Origin: Primula veris
Lineage: Eukaryota; Streptophyta; Magnoliopsida; Ericales; Primulaceae
Direction: 5' to 3'
DNA length: 64,000 nucleotides
NCBI GenBank assembly: GCA_963682055.1
Contig: OY821740.1
Coordinates: 36,848,795 to 36,912,794 of the forward strand
The translations under genes were made by a program, and so were the position numbers. The notes under the pieces were generated by a model. It was not told where the DNA came from. It worked only from the letters and a program-made list of their open reading frames with translations, and made no database searches. Below are positions 25,090 to 35,087 of the stretch, in pieces (position 1 is the first letter of the stretch; each line of letters starts with the position of its first letter).

Positions 25090-25600
25090 ATAAGTATGTA
25101 TGGTTAGCACATCCAATTCACAAAATCTGCATACCAAATCAACTAAAGCGTATAGAAATGAAGCTAGCATCAGATAAAACTCCGTTTGCAAAGAATTTCA
25201 AAGCAGACGAAACAATAACTAACGTAACTTAAATATGAAAAACTACTAAGCTTATTACCACGGAATTTAAGGCTAGTTGGGTGAGGAGTGGGAGGAGTAA
25301 TGTGGGGGCTCGAATTTCCTTCGCAACCCCAATTACAAAAGAAAAAAAAATTTCTTACTTTTTTTTTTGTAACAACGATTTAGGAATATCGTGTTTTATA
25401 ACCCTGCGAAATAACACATATATTAATCAAAAACCCCAGGACAATAAAAGCTAGCTCCGCCTGCGAGATTAATCATAAACTACAACGAGTCAACGATTCT
25501 ACCAAAAATATCCACTGATGAGGGTGGTGCCGAAATTCACAAACTCCATAAAATAAACCAAGTGAGAAAAAACCCATAAGGGTGCCAAATCACTGGTTCT
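25090..25600. repeat. Tandem duplication 1, copy A
   Basis: About 510 bp, directly repeated as copy B starting near 25611. Shared words in order include CGTATAGAAATGAAGCTAGC, AACAATAACTAACGTAACTT, CTAAGCTTATTACCA, GTGGGGGCTCG and AAGGGTGCCAAATCACTGGT. Divergence is moderate, with small indels, so the duplication is not recent. Confidence 0.85.
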
Positions 25601-25610
25601 AAACCAAGTG

Positions 25611-26123
25611 AGTAATTATGTATGACTAGCATATTCAATTCATAAAATCCGCACACCAAATCAGATAAGGCGTATAGAAATGAAGCTAGCATCAGATAAA
25701 ACTTTGTTTGCAAAAAAATTCAAAGCAGACAAAACAATAACTAACGTAACTTAAAAATGAAAAATTACTAAGCTTATTACCAGGGGATTAAGGCTAGTTG
25801 GATGAGGAGTTGGAGGAGTTATGTGGGGGCTCGGGTTTCCTTCGCAACCCACGTTACAAAAAGAATACATTTTCCTTACATTTTTTGTTTTGCAACGGTT
25901 CAGACATATATTGTTTTTTATAACCCCGCAAAATAACACATGAATCAAAAACCCAGGATAATACAAGCTAGCTCCGCCTGCAAGATTAATTATAAAATAC
26001 AACGATTTTACCAAAAAAAATCCACCCGTGGCGAATCCAGAAACCCTAAATGGTGGTGCCGAACTCACATTTAAATAAAAGCAAGTGAGAAAAAACCCGT
26101 AAGGGTGCCAAATCACTGGTTCT
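25611..26123. repeat. Tandem duplication 1, copy B
   Basis: Second copy of the unit described for 25090-25600. On the minus strand both copies carry a conserved open stretch (CNxGCEGNxSPHITPP, then TPHPTSL) ending at a donor-like GTAATAAG. This might be a duplicated exon of the minus-strand unit. Confidence 0.85.
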
Positions 26124-26158
26124 ACAAAAATTATAGTCATATTACATAATACTATTAA

Positions 26159-26656
26159 TATATATAAAGGAAAGGAACTAGGTGGAGACAATCCCCCTAC
26201 CATTTTGATAAAAATCGATCAAAAGGTAAAACAAATTCGACGTATTTTCATCAAAATCTTCAAAAACTAGCGTTCGGCCCCCCATATCACGAAAAAAAAG
26301 TCATATAGGGTACGATTTTCTTTTTATAGAATATCGGCCCCTCTCATTTCAAATTCATGGTTCCATTCCTAAATTATATATAATAATTATAAAAATAATA
26401 ATAATGGGTGCACCGACTAGAAAACAAAAAGTTTGAACAGAATGAAACGAACCCCTCAGCCGCAGTCTAAGCAGATAGCTGATAGTGCTAAAAATCAAAC
26501 ATGGAGTGAATAATAAAAAACAACAAATCACAAACCCACACAATAGGATATTAAATTAAACTAAATAATAAGGGTGTAAACAAGGAGGTACCTTATTACT
26601 AGTTGGGCTGTTTATTATTATTGTTGTATTTTCTGGCGAAAGAGATGGAGTAAAAT
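26159..26656. repeat. Tandem duplication 2, copy C
   Basis: About 500 bp, directly repeated as copy D (26713-27270). On the minus strand its right end matches the 3' part of the small-protein exon (CCAGAAAATACAACAATAAT, then CAGCCCAACTAG), so the duplicated unit includes exon sequence. It also contains an hAT-like element. Confidence 0.85.
26166..26371 (-). mobile_element. hAT-like MITE fragment inside copy C
   Basis: The ends AGGAAAGGAACTAGG and (read inward from the right) AGGAATGGAACCATG are imperfect inverted repeats. The interior matches the element at 17965-18296 in reverse orientation. It was carried along in the tandem duplication. Limits are approximate. Confidence 0.6.
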
Positions 26657-26712
26657 TAAGCAGATAGATACTAAAAACGAAACATATAGAGAACAAAAAA
26701 CAACAAATAATA

Positions 26713-27270
26713 ATATATATAAAGGGAAGTAAGTAGATGGAGACAGCCACTCTTACCATTTTAATAAAATTTGATTAAAAAAAAGGTAAAAAAATCTACG
26801 TATTTTGATCAAAATCTTCAAAAATTAGCGCTCAGCCCCCCATATCACACAAAAAAACTCATATAGGGTGTTTTTTACCGCATAGAACATCGGCCCCTCT
26901 CATTTAAAATTCATGGTTCCATTCCTGTATTATAAATAATAATAAGTGCCCCGACTAGAAATTGAAAAGCATGAACTATATGAAATGAACCCAACATGCA
27001 CAGTTTAATTAAATTAGGCAGATAGATACTAAAGAATCAAAGATGGAGTGAATAAATAGAAAACAACAAATGAGAAACCACATAATACGATATTTAATCA
27101 AACAAAATAAAGAGGGAGTGAATAAATATAAATAAAAAAAAAAACAAATAGGAATGAATTAAATAAAAGAAAGAAAGAAAGGGAGTGAAAAAGGGTATTT
27201 ACCATAATATTAGTTGGACTGTTTATTATTATGATTGTTATATTTTCTAGCAAAGGGAATTGAGTAAGAA
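26713..27270. repeat. Tandem duplication 2, copy D
   Basis: Second copy of the unit at 26159-26656, about 50 bp longer because of A-rich and GAAA-rich expansions (27140-27190). It overlaps the C-terminal codons of the ORF starting at 27380. Confidence 0.85.
26717..26927 (-). mobile_element. hAT-like MITE fragment inside copy D
   Basis: Duplicate of the element at 26166-26371, with the same orientation and interior words (GGCCCCTCTCATTT, ATGGTTCCATTCCT). Limits are approximate. Confidence 0.6.
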
Positions 27271-27380
27271 GGAGGAGAATAGAAAAGAGAGATTATCATT
27301 GCTCCAGGTAAAACTCCATATTTCGCCACCGCCGCTATCTTCGCCACCACTGGCTCTCCTCTCATCCATCCTATCGCCAT
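27210..27380 (-). CDS. Small hydrophobic protein ORF, 56 aa, family not recognised
   Basis: Starts at the ATG at 27380 and reads MAIGWMRGEPVVAKIAAVAK, then YGVLPGAMIISLFYSPPSYS, then IPFARKYNNHNNKQSN and a TAA stop. It has a basic N-terminal amphipathic part (residues 1-20), one short hydrophobic segment (about 21-34) and a YSPPSY turn, which suggests a tiny organelle- or membrane-associated protein. The region is GC-richer than its surroundings, as a coding exon would be. A donor (ATG then GTAAAT) lies just after the stop, so downstream exon-like segments at 23990 and 23266 could be spliced as 3' UTR. The last ~16 codons lie in the asparagine-rich part shared with tandem copy C, so the true ending may differ in relatives. 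I cannot assign a function. Confidence 0.45.
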   Translation of the reverse strand: MAIGWMRGEPVVAKIAAVAKYGVLPGAMIISLFYSPPSYSIPFARKYNNHNNKQSN

Positions 27381-27954
27381 TCTTTTTCTTTCTCTTTTCC
27401 TTCGATTTTATTCTGTTACTCTGATCTATTTAATTTTAGTGTTACACTGATCTATTTAATTTTAGTGTTACACTTTTGATTTTTGTTTGGGGGTAATTGT
27501 TTTCTCATGACGACTAATATAAGTTTAAGAACTAAATACAAATTAGCCTGCGTAAATAATAATTTGTTCCGTATAACATCTAATTTATTTCAAAATATTT
27601 AATAATTAAAAAAATATATATGTTTCTTTTTTTTTTAAAACATATTTTAATTGTATCATATATTACTATATTGTTAACTATGATAAATTAGTTCACATAT
27701 AACTTTAAGTTTATATATTGTATAATTTTTTTTTACACATGTATGATTATTTGAACGAGTTGAACATTTTACAATAAAATCGGTGACTGTATTTATAGTA
27801 TGATGATATAAATTACTATAATAAGTTCGAAATAATACAAACATATCATTTATATAGGATAAATAAGTTTATTAATTGTGTAGTGATATTAATTTTTGTT
27901 ACATCATTAATAGATATAGTTTTTTATTTTATCAAACTTTATATATAGTTACAC

Positions 27955-28136
27955 GAACACGAGCTTAGACGAACCGAACCGATGCATGTTCATGTTCAGT
28001 TCGCTTAATATACGAACACTATATTCTTTTTCATTATCGTGTTCATTTATAAATGAACGAACGTGAACCGAACATTAGCCGAGCCAAACACGAACACAAA
28101 CGATTTCACGAACATTTCATCTCATTTACACCCCTA
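27955..28136. repeat. GAACGAAC-rich interspersed repeat fragment
   Basis: Dense repeats of CGAACACG, TTCGTT and GAACCGAAC words, ending in TTTACACCCCTA at 28126-28137. The end (TAGGGGTGTAAA on the other strand) is typical of a class of plant DNA-transposon remnants. The other end was not found. Confidence 0.5.
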
Positions 28137-29525
28137 GTTATGACTGCTTGCTTTTTAACCTCATTGCTTGGCAACTGATTTTAAATGATTTGAAACAACT
28201 CAGCTTCAGTATAATTCTTTTATTCTTTTTAGTATTTTTTTATTTAGTTTTAAAAAACTTATTTCTATTTTTAGTTTTGGCTTAAAGACTCTTGCTAGAG
28301 TAGTTAAATATATATTGATTGGAATAAAGTATATCTTTTTTTTATCTATTTGTCTTTTAAAAACATTATACTCTTCTATGCTCGTTCTTCTATTTCTCTA
28401 GCCCAATTCTTGTATTTTATAAAATAATTCTATTTACTCACCGCTTAATCGCTTAATCTTGTCTAATCGGGTAGGCGTATGAGTTATGCCCAATTTCCGT
28501 CTAGATTCGCCTTTTACAACACTACATATGGTCTTCAATTTAAATGTTTGTTTGGCAAATGTTTTTTGTCTTCAACTTTTTTTCTTGAGTTAAAACAGGC
28601 TATCATTATTTGGTTTGTTACTTGTTTTGGGCCTTTTGAAAAGCTAATATGTGGGTCGATAAAAGTAGAAAGTTCAAAATCATATATGCTCGAAAGCTGA
28701 GGATAATTTTAGTTTTTTCACATAAAAAATAACCATAAATATATTTTTCTATTTAAATCCATTTGAATGTTTACATGTTAATTATAATTTAATTTAAATA
28801 AAAATTGAAGTATCGATGAAAAAAAATTGCAAGTCATTTATAAGGAAAAAAATCTAAGGTGGTGTCAAACGTCATTACACTACTGGAGGTTCTTTTAATC
28901 AAGCTTATTTCTCATTCTTTTTCTAAAACCCTAGATGTCAAACTCACCATAAGCTCTAAAGGATTGCATCTTGAAATGTAAAAATTTATATTTTACATTT
29001 ATTTTGTTATGTGGTCAATCCTCCATGTATACGATTGGTCACGACTTCATCTGTATTCAAGCATAAGATCACAAGGGCGACAACGCTATCAAATAAGTAT
29101 TTAATCGGAGGTGCATTGCGAAGATTCGATCTCAATACCTTGGTTAAGCTGACACAAGTAGTTTATCAATTAAGGTTTAAGTAACATTAGATCAGTTATA
29201 CATGTATAGTTCCAGATTACGCAGTTCTGAAAGCTCTATGATCAAATTGTTTTCTTTATAACAACCGCACAAATATGCTCAATAGCATATTTGTCACAGA
29301 TGCGTCAGGGCTTATTTTGTAACGATAGCCTAATAAAACATTATTTACCATTCAAGAAGTTGACGTAAGGTCGTTGGTGTCTCGATTAGGGTGAAAAGAT
29401 GAAGTTATTGTATAGATTAGGGTGTTAAGTGTAATTTGGCCATCCTTGTACAAATACTTATGATAGAAAGTTAAAAACCAAATGAGTATTCAATAAGATA
29501 TTCATTTTCGGGTAAATAATAAATA

Positions 29526-29681
29526 CTCACTCCGTCCCATAGAAATAGTCCATTTACACTTTTCACCTGATTTAAAAAAGTTGATTAATGTAGTTACAAA
29601 GAGTTGTTATTCCACCAATTTTCAAATTGATTAATAAATGTATGAAATGAAAATATAATATTGTTTTGGGACAGAGTCAAA
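29526..29681. mobile_element. Stowaway-like MITE
   Basis: The left end CTCACTCCGTCCCATAG follows TA. The right end read inward is TTGACTCTGTCCCAAAA. The CTC(A/C)CTCCGTCCC terminus and TA insertion site fit the Tc1/mariner-type Stowaway family. About 155 bp. Confidence 0.6.
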
Positions 29682-30075
29682 ACTGAACAATTATTACTGT
29701 ACTCAACCAGTAATAAATTCATATGAATCTCTTAAAAAATTAATCTACTTCTCATGCCTGGCTCGGTAAAAAATGAAAACAGAGTAAATCTACTTCGGTG
29801 AAAGACGCGTTTTACCGCTTCATCTCTCTCTCTCCTCCGATTAAATAAGCATTTGATTTAACCAAACTACCCACGTGCTTAATTGCGGTAATATACTCCT
29901 TATTTCTATTACTATGAATTAGTTACAGTGATTCAGTTAAACATAATCTGTTTTTTTTATATTTAGGTTTCACAATTATGTATAGAACTTATATTTATTT
30001 CGAAGCTATTTTACGAACATTACAGATTTTAGGGTTTCAACACCCCCTATAATGGCCTTGTTTGGCTGTCTTTCC

Positions 30076-30399
30076 GGAAAAAACGTTGTTTAGTACCCTG
30101 TACTATTCACGTTTACTAATTTAGAACCCGACCTTTTAAGTTTTACCGATTTGGGACCCAACCTACCAATTAGGGGACTGGCGTTTAACAAAATGACAAA
30201 ATTATAGTCACACTGAGTGCAATTGCGTAATCATCGATTAAAAATAGATCTCTAAATGTGAGATATAGTGAGTTTCATTGATTTATGTTGTAGGACCCTT
30301 AATTGGATCAAAATTGGTAGATTGGGGACCGAATTGGTAAAACTGGTTGGGTTTTAAATTGCTAAAAGCGTACAGGGTACTAAACAACTTTTTCACCTT
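30076..30399. mobile_element. Mutator-like MITE upstream of the F-box gene
   Basis: A fold-back element of about 324 bp. Left arm GTTGTTTAGTACCCTGTA and right arm TACAGGGTACTAAACAAC are exact inverted repeats, and the arms extend with mismatches over about 80 bp. Flanks TGTCTTTCC (30067-30075) and TGTCTTTCT (30400-30408) match at 8 of 9 bases, as expected for Mutator-type 9-bp duplications. Confidence 0.7.
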
Positions 30400-31040
30400 T
30401 GTCTTTCTTATAAGTATTATTTGATGAAGGTCGAAATGCATTTACTTGTAATTATTTGCATGTTTGTTTGGTGAAACTGTAAAAAGTATATCGGTAGTGG
30501 TGGAAAATGGTTGGTATTATTGATATTTTTTAAAAAAGTTGGTATATTCCTGGGATCAAACAAACAACCGTTTTTACTTTCGATACTTTGAAGTAGAAAG
30601 TGAAATAAGCAAGGTTCACCAAATCAAGCCATTAGTAGTATATATATATACACACATACAAGAAAAATAACTAAATAGAATAAAAACGTGGTTATACAAT
30701 GATTTGGTGTTGAACCGTATGTGATCCCTCATAGTCACAGGCCATAAACATCAAAGCTAAATAGAATAAAAAAAATCCATAAACGGACAATTGGACATAC
30801 ACCGATGCCTTCTCATATTAAACATGAGTGTTGATTGTAAATCTTGAAAGTATACACCGGGAAATATATGCAATTTGTGGCATAGTTAATTCATTTCTAG
30901 ACTAGAGTCTGTTAAAACAAACAATCATTTTGTCTGTTTGGAATCTGCAACACTTAGGAACTTTATGTTTTCAGTTTTAACACTTTCATTTCTCTTGTTT
31001 AACCTCTATATTTAGGAAAAGTATAAACACCATAAACGCA

Positions 31041-32523
31041 ATGGCTAAAACTAGGAGGGGTAGAAAAAAACACGACTTGATCAGCACTCTACCTGACGAA
31101 ATACTGTGCCACATCCTATCATTCCTCCCCACTAAATTTTCCGTGCGATCGAGTGTGCTATCAAGCAGGTGGAAATACCTTTTTACCCTCGTCCCTGTTC
31201 TCAATTTCGACCACCCTGGGCCTGAAGTACTAGGCACATGTGGTAGCTTCATTAGTTTTGTGTATAATGTGTTGCTTACATATGGTCTGCCCAATTTGCA
31301 TGAATTTCTCCTTAATATCAAAGACCAAAATATACCCGCTTTCGATATCTACTCATGGGTTTCTGTTGCATTCCGTCGTAATGTTCGCAATATGTGTCTA
31401 ACTTCTTCCGTCAGTCCATGGGTACAGTTGCCTCATTATATACATAGTAGCAAAATTCTCGTGACTTTAAAAGTGTACGGAAATTTTTACTTGAAATTGG
31501 ATGGTTCTGTGTTTATGTCCAGTTTAAAGACCTTACATCTCAAACACGGGGTTCTAAATATGGGGGAATCGAAGCGGTTACGTTTCTTAACTTGCCGCGT
31601 TCTTGAGGAATTGGTTTTGGACTGTGAACTGGACTGTAAACATCCCAATGTTATTGTTGACATATCTGTGTTTTCTCTTAAGAGATTGACTTTGGGGTTG
31701 AGAGATAATAGGTGCACTATTGTATTAAATACTCCCGCTCTCCAGTTTCTAAAGTATCAAAGTCATGATTCAATAAAATTATCGGGGCATGTGTGGAAGT
31801 CTCTTTTTGAGGCTTATATTTGTGTTCGTGAACCTTGGGAAGACTTTTTTGTAATTGAAAAGCTTCTTTCGATGGCTTTGAATGTGCATACCCTTGGTCT
31901 ATGTACCTGGTCAATCGAGGCAAGTAATTTCCCAATAATTTTTTAAATTTCCAGCTATTATAGGATAAGTCCCTTTTGTTTCTTATTATTTTTATCTTCA
32001 TTTTTTTCTATTGTAGGTTGTTAGTCTTGGACATTGTGAATTGCCACGGTATCAGAATCTGACTTGCTTAGAGCTTATGACTGAGCAAAGCTTTGGGTGG
32101 ATATCATTGCCAGCCTTATTAGAAAGTTCACCCAATCTTAAAATTCTCATTTTCACATATGTAAGTCTATGTATAAAAGTTCTTTTTTCCTACTTGGGAT
32201 TGTCTAAATTTAATTACGTGACATTACTTTATTAACAGGGATTGATACCTGATGGCGATGAACTTGTTGAAATGAATCATATTCCTCTCACACATGAACA
32301 TTGTCTATCTCTGCATCTTAAGGAAATTGAAATCAGAATCTTTTCTGGGGTAGAAATTGAGTTCCAAATTGTGGAGTATTTCTTAAAGAATGCCAAAGTT
32401 TTGAAAAAGATGACTATTTATTCCACGGAGCCTCTAGAATCGCGATATATGATTTGTCAAAGATTATTATCTATTCCAAGGTACTCAAGGGACTGCCAGG
32501 TTGTGGTACTTGACAAAAATTAA
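31041..32523 (+). CDS. F-box/LRR/FBD protein
   Basis: Probable substrate receptor of an SCF ubiquitin ligase; the target is unknown. Exons 31041-31919, 32017-32160 and 32239-32523 give 435 aa. The F-box spans about residues 12-55 (DLISTLPDEILCHILSFLPT, then SVLSSRWKYLF). Degenerate leucine-rich repeats follow (for example LKTLHLKHGVL, LEELVLDCEL, LKRLTLGLRD). The C-terminal FBD domain covers the last ~80 residues (HLKEIEIRIFSGVEIEFQIV, EYFLKNAKVLKKMTIYS). The first intron uses a GC donor: only ATCGAG followed by GCAAGTAA keeps the frame, because the nearby GT choice gives a stop three codons on. F-box/FBD genes are a fast-evolving plant family. No broken frame was seen, so it appears intact. 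Confidence 0.88.
31920..31921 (+). other. Non-canonical GC splice donor
   Basis: AG/GCAAGT matches the consensus for GC-AG introns. Joining 31919 to 32017 gives IEVVSLGHCELPR in frame. Confidence 0.8.
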
Positions 32524-35087
32524 TCCTAAGATGGTTGAGAAATGGTGCGTGATTCTTCATATTCTACTTGTCAAACCTTGTTGTGCCTGTACATGTTTTT
32601 GTTCGCTCTCATGTATATTTTTGTTATTGATTGATGATGGCCTAGCATGATATGACTGAAAGAGCTTACAAACTTCTAAAAGACATGTTTTAGTATTTAT
32701 CACATCAATCGTTTTTTGTTTGATATTGATTTTGTTTTGCTTGCTGCTGATGAAATCCTAATCTTAAGTTGCTCTTAGCTTTAGTGTGGATGAGGCAAAT
32801 AATTAAACCGTTGTGCCTAATTGTGACCCTCCAATAATACTGCTGCCGATATTAAACGTTGGTCGACAGGGAGGTTTATCAATTTCGTTATGGTTGGGAG
32901 AAATTTATTGGTTTGCTGGCTCATGCTATCTTGAATCAATCTTTCAAATTGTCACTATTAAATAATAGGCCAGAACAATTTGTTTCCAACTGCTTGTATG
33001 ACTTTCCGAATTTATTATCCAATAATATCTTAGGCCTGCTTAACTTGAGAAAGTTCCGAGAATTTAATGCTTATATTGTGAATGTAAGAATGTGCTTGCG
33101 TATTAGAGAAGAAGTAGAAATTACAAAATAGAAGAAGAGCTATAAAATTGCCAGCACTAGCAAATTACTCTTCATCTCATTGCCACATGGCCGATTCAAA
33201 TATGTATATGGTTGATCAACCCAGTGACTATACTGTATGAAAGTTTATTGCGACAATTATTTTGGGTAGCTTGCTACCTGATTGTGACATAAGATGCCCT
33301 TGTGCTTGTTTTCTGTTGACTATGGTAGATTGGGAGGCTTATAACGTGTAATAACTTAGAACTCAACCTGTATACCACATTAGTTAGTTCGTGTTGGAAA
33401 CTTTGTGATGTGGGTGGGGCCACTCTTTCAGGTACGGCGAAAATCCTTCAAAATGGAACTCAATTAAATACCCACTTGAGTCGTAGAAACTGCAGTTAGA
33501 AATGCATTAGTGAGACTTTGGTTCGCTTTTGCATACATTCGCATGATATTGTTGCGTAACAACTATATAGATGATCTGGAAATGGAATTTTCCTTGTTAC
33601 TGATTTCAGCTTTAATGATTGTAAGCTCGTCAGGATTTCGTTGACCATATTAAAACTCAGCTTTTTTGCTTTTTTGAGTATTTGCCTGAAAATACAAGAT
33701 GTTTCAACATAAACGGATCTGGAATTTTCTCCTACTCAAATAAGCAAAACTTATTTTCTAAAAAAATATGTAGTCAAACGAGTCAAAGGATTTGGCAATG
33801 CCTGTGGTTAAACTTTTGCAGATATTCACATGGTATAACGGTGCAAGACAGTAATAAACAAATGGTTTTCTCCTAGTTACTAAGTTCAAGTATTTTGAAT
33901 TCATTTTCTAAGCGCTATTCTTTTTGTGACTTTTTGCTTATTAGTTGTGCATTGCATAGTTGGACACTTGGACATATATTTCCGATTTATGACGATAGAA
34001 CAGAAGTCTCAAGTTAAATGAACCAAGCCTTTTTCATGTCTTAAATCAAAATACGACAACTTATTTTATATTTGCATAAATGCTGCAACCAGAAGACTGA
34101 AGAGCTCTAGATAATACTAAGCAATATCTCATTTGGGAACTTACATATTCGTTTTTGTTGTTCAACAACACCATTCTAGGTGCTGAAATCGTCAGGGGAA
34201 CCTGCTCCTCTTATCCGCTGAATAAATTTCTTCTTTTTTACTCAATTTCTTTACCGAATGCAGGAAACTTCTGTTAACAACAATTCCTGCCTTATTATCT
34301 CATTAGTGATCCTCGTTGTCACTAGCTTTGGACAAGGTTTGACACGCCATATAATCTCAAGGTTTCTCAACCATGTGTCGCCATATAGATTTTGCTTCTT
34401 TTTTTTTTTGGTTTTCATATTCTTAAGGTTTCAAATCAAACAGCATGAACGAGGAAAACAAATGGCATGCTGTTTAGTTTGCTTTTCATCACAGGATGCA
34501 AGTTTTGTTTAAACAAATTTCTTTTAAACATGTATGAGAACTGAGGAGAACAAAATTAGCGTACAACTGGAAGTATGGCAAAAGGTATTATCCACGCATA
34601 GATATATGTTCAGTAAAACAAAACTGGATAACCAAACGTTTGCTTAGCAAGTACTAGTCAGTTCACAATATCAAACAAATGTAGTAAAGCGCCGTAGTGT
34701 ATTTTAACTTCTTCTCTTTTACTGGCCTTTAAGAAAGAAGAAGTCCAGCACTGCAGGAACTGTATAACGTCCTTTAAAAGTAAAAACTAAGCATTCACCT
34801 AAACCATGTTCGACTTCCCAGCAAACAATTCGACACGTGAATAAGCCAAAATTATCGGATTCAAGATAACAATGAATAATCTAACAACAATTTAGCAGAA
34901 GCTACTAATAACTTCAACTTCAGAAAGCATTCAATAATTTCCATTTAAGAGTACTCTGATTAGGCTAACCGTACCAAAAATAATACTAATCTGAGTAATC
35001 TCAATGTGTTAATTCAAAACAGAACCAAGACAACTATTCTGAAAAACTCCGACACACTTGAGAAAAGAATATGCCATCTCATACTCC
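32524..35087. other. Intergenic region between convergent F-box and OEP21 genes
   Basis: Presumably holds both 3' UTRs. Short ORFs here (for example 32859-33131) have no recognisable domain. Nothing else was supported. Confidence 0.5.

Larger units (their letters stand above)
27381..31040. other. Intergenic region with MITEs
   Basis: Contains a 26-bp direct repeat (27425-27475, CACTGATCTATTTAATTTTA twice), a GAAC-rich repeat fragment (27955-28136), a Stowaway-like element (29526-29681) and a Mutator-like MITE (30076-30399). No gene was recognised. Confidence 0.55.

Noticed and set aside
32859..33131. ORF downstream of the F-box gene as a second F-box fragment
   Set aside because: Read through it, but found no F-box, LRR or FBD motif. 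It is probably 3' UTR or intergenic.
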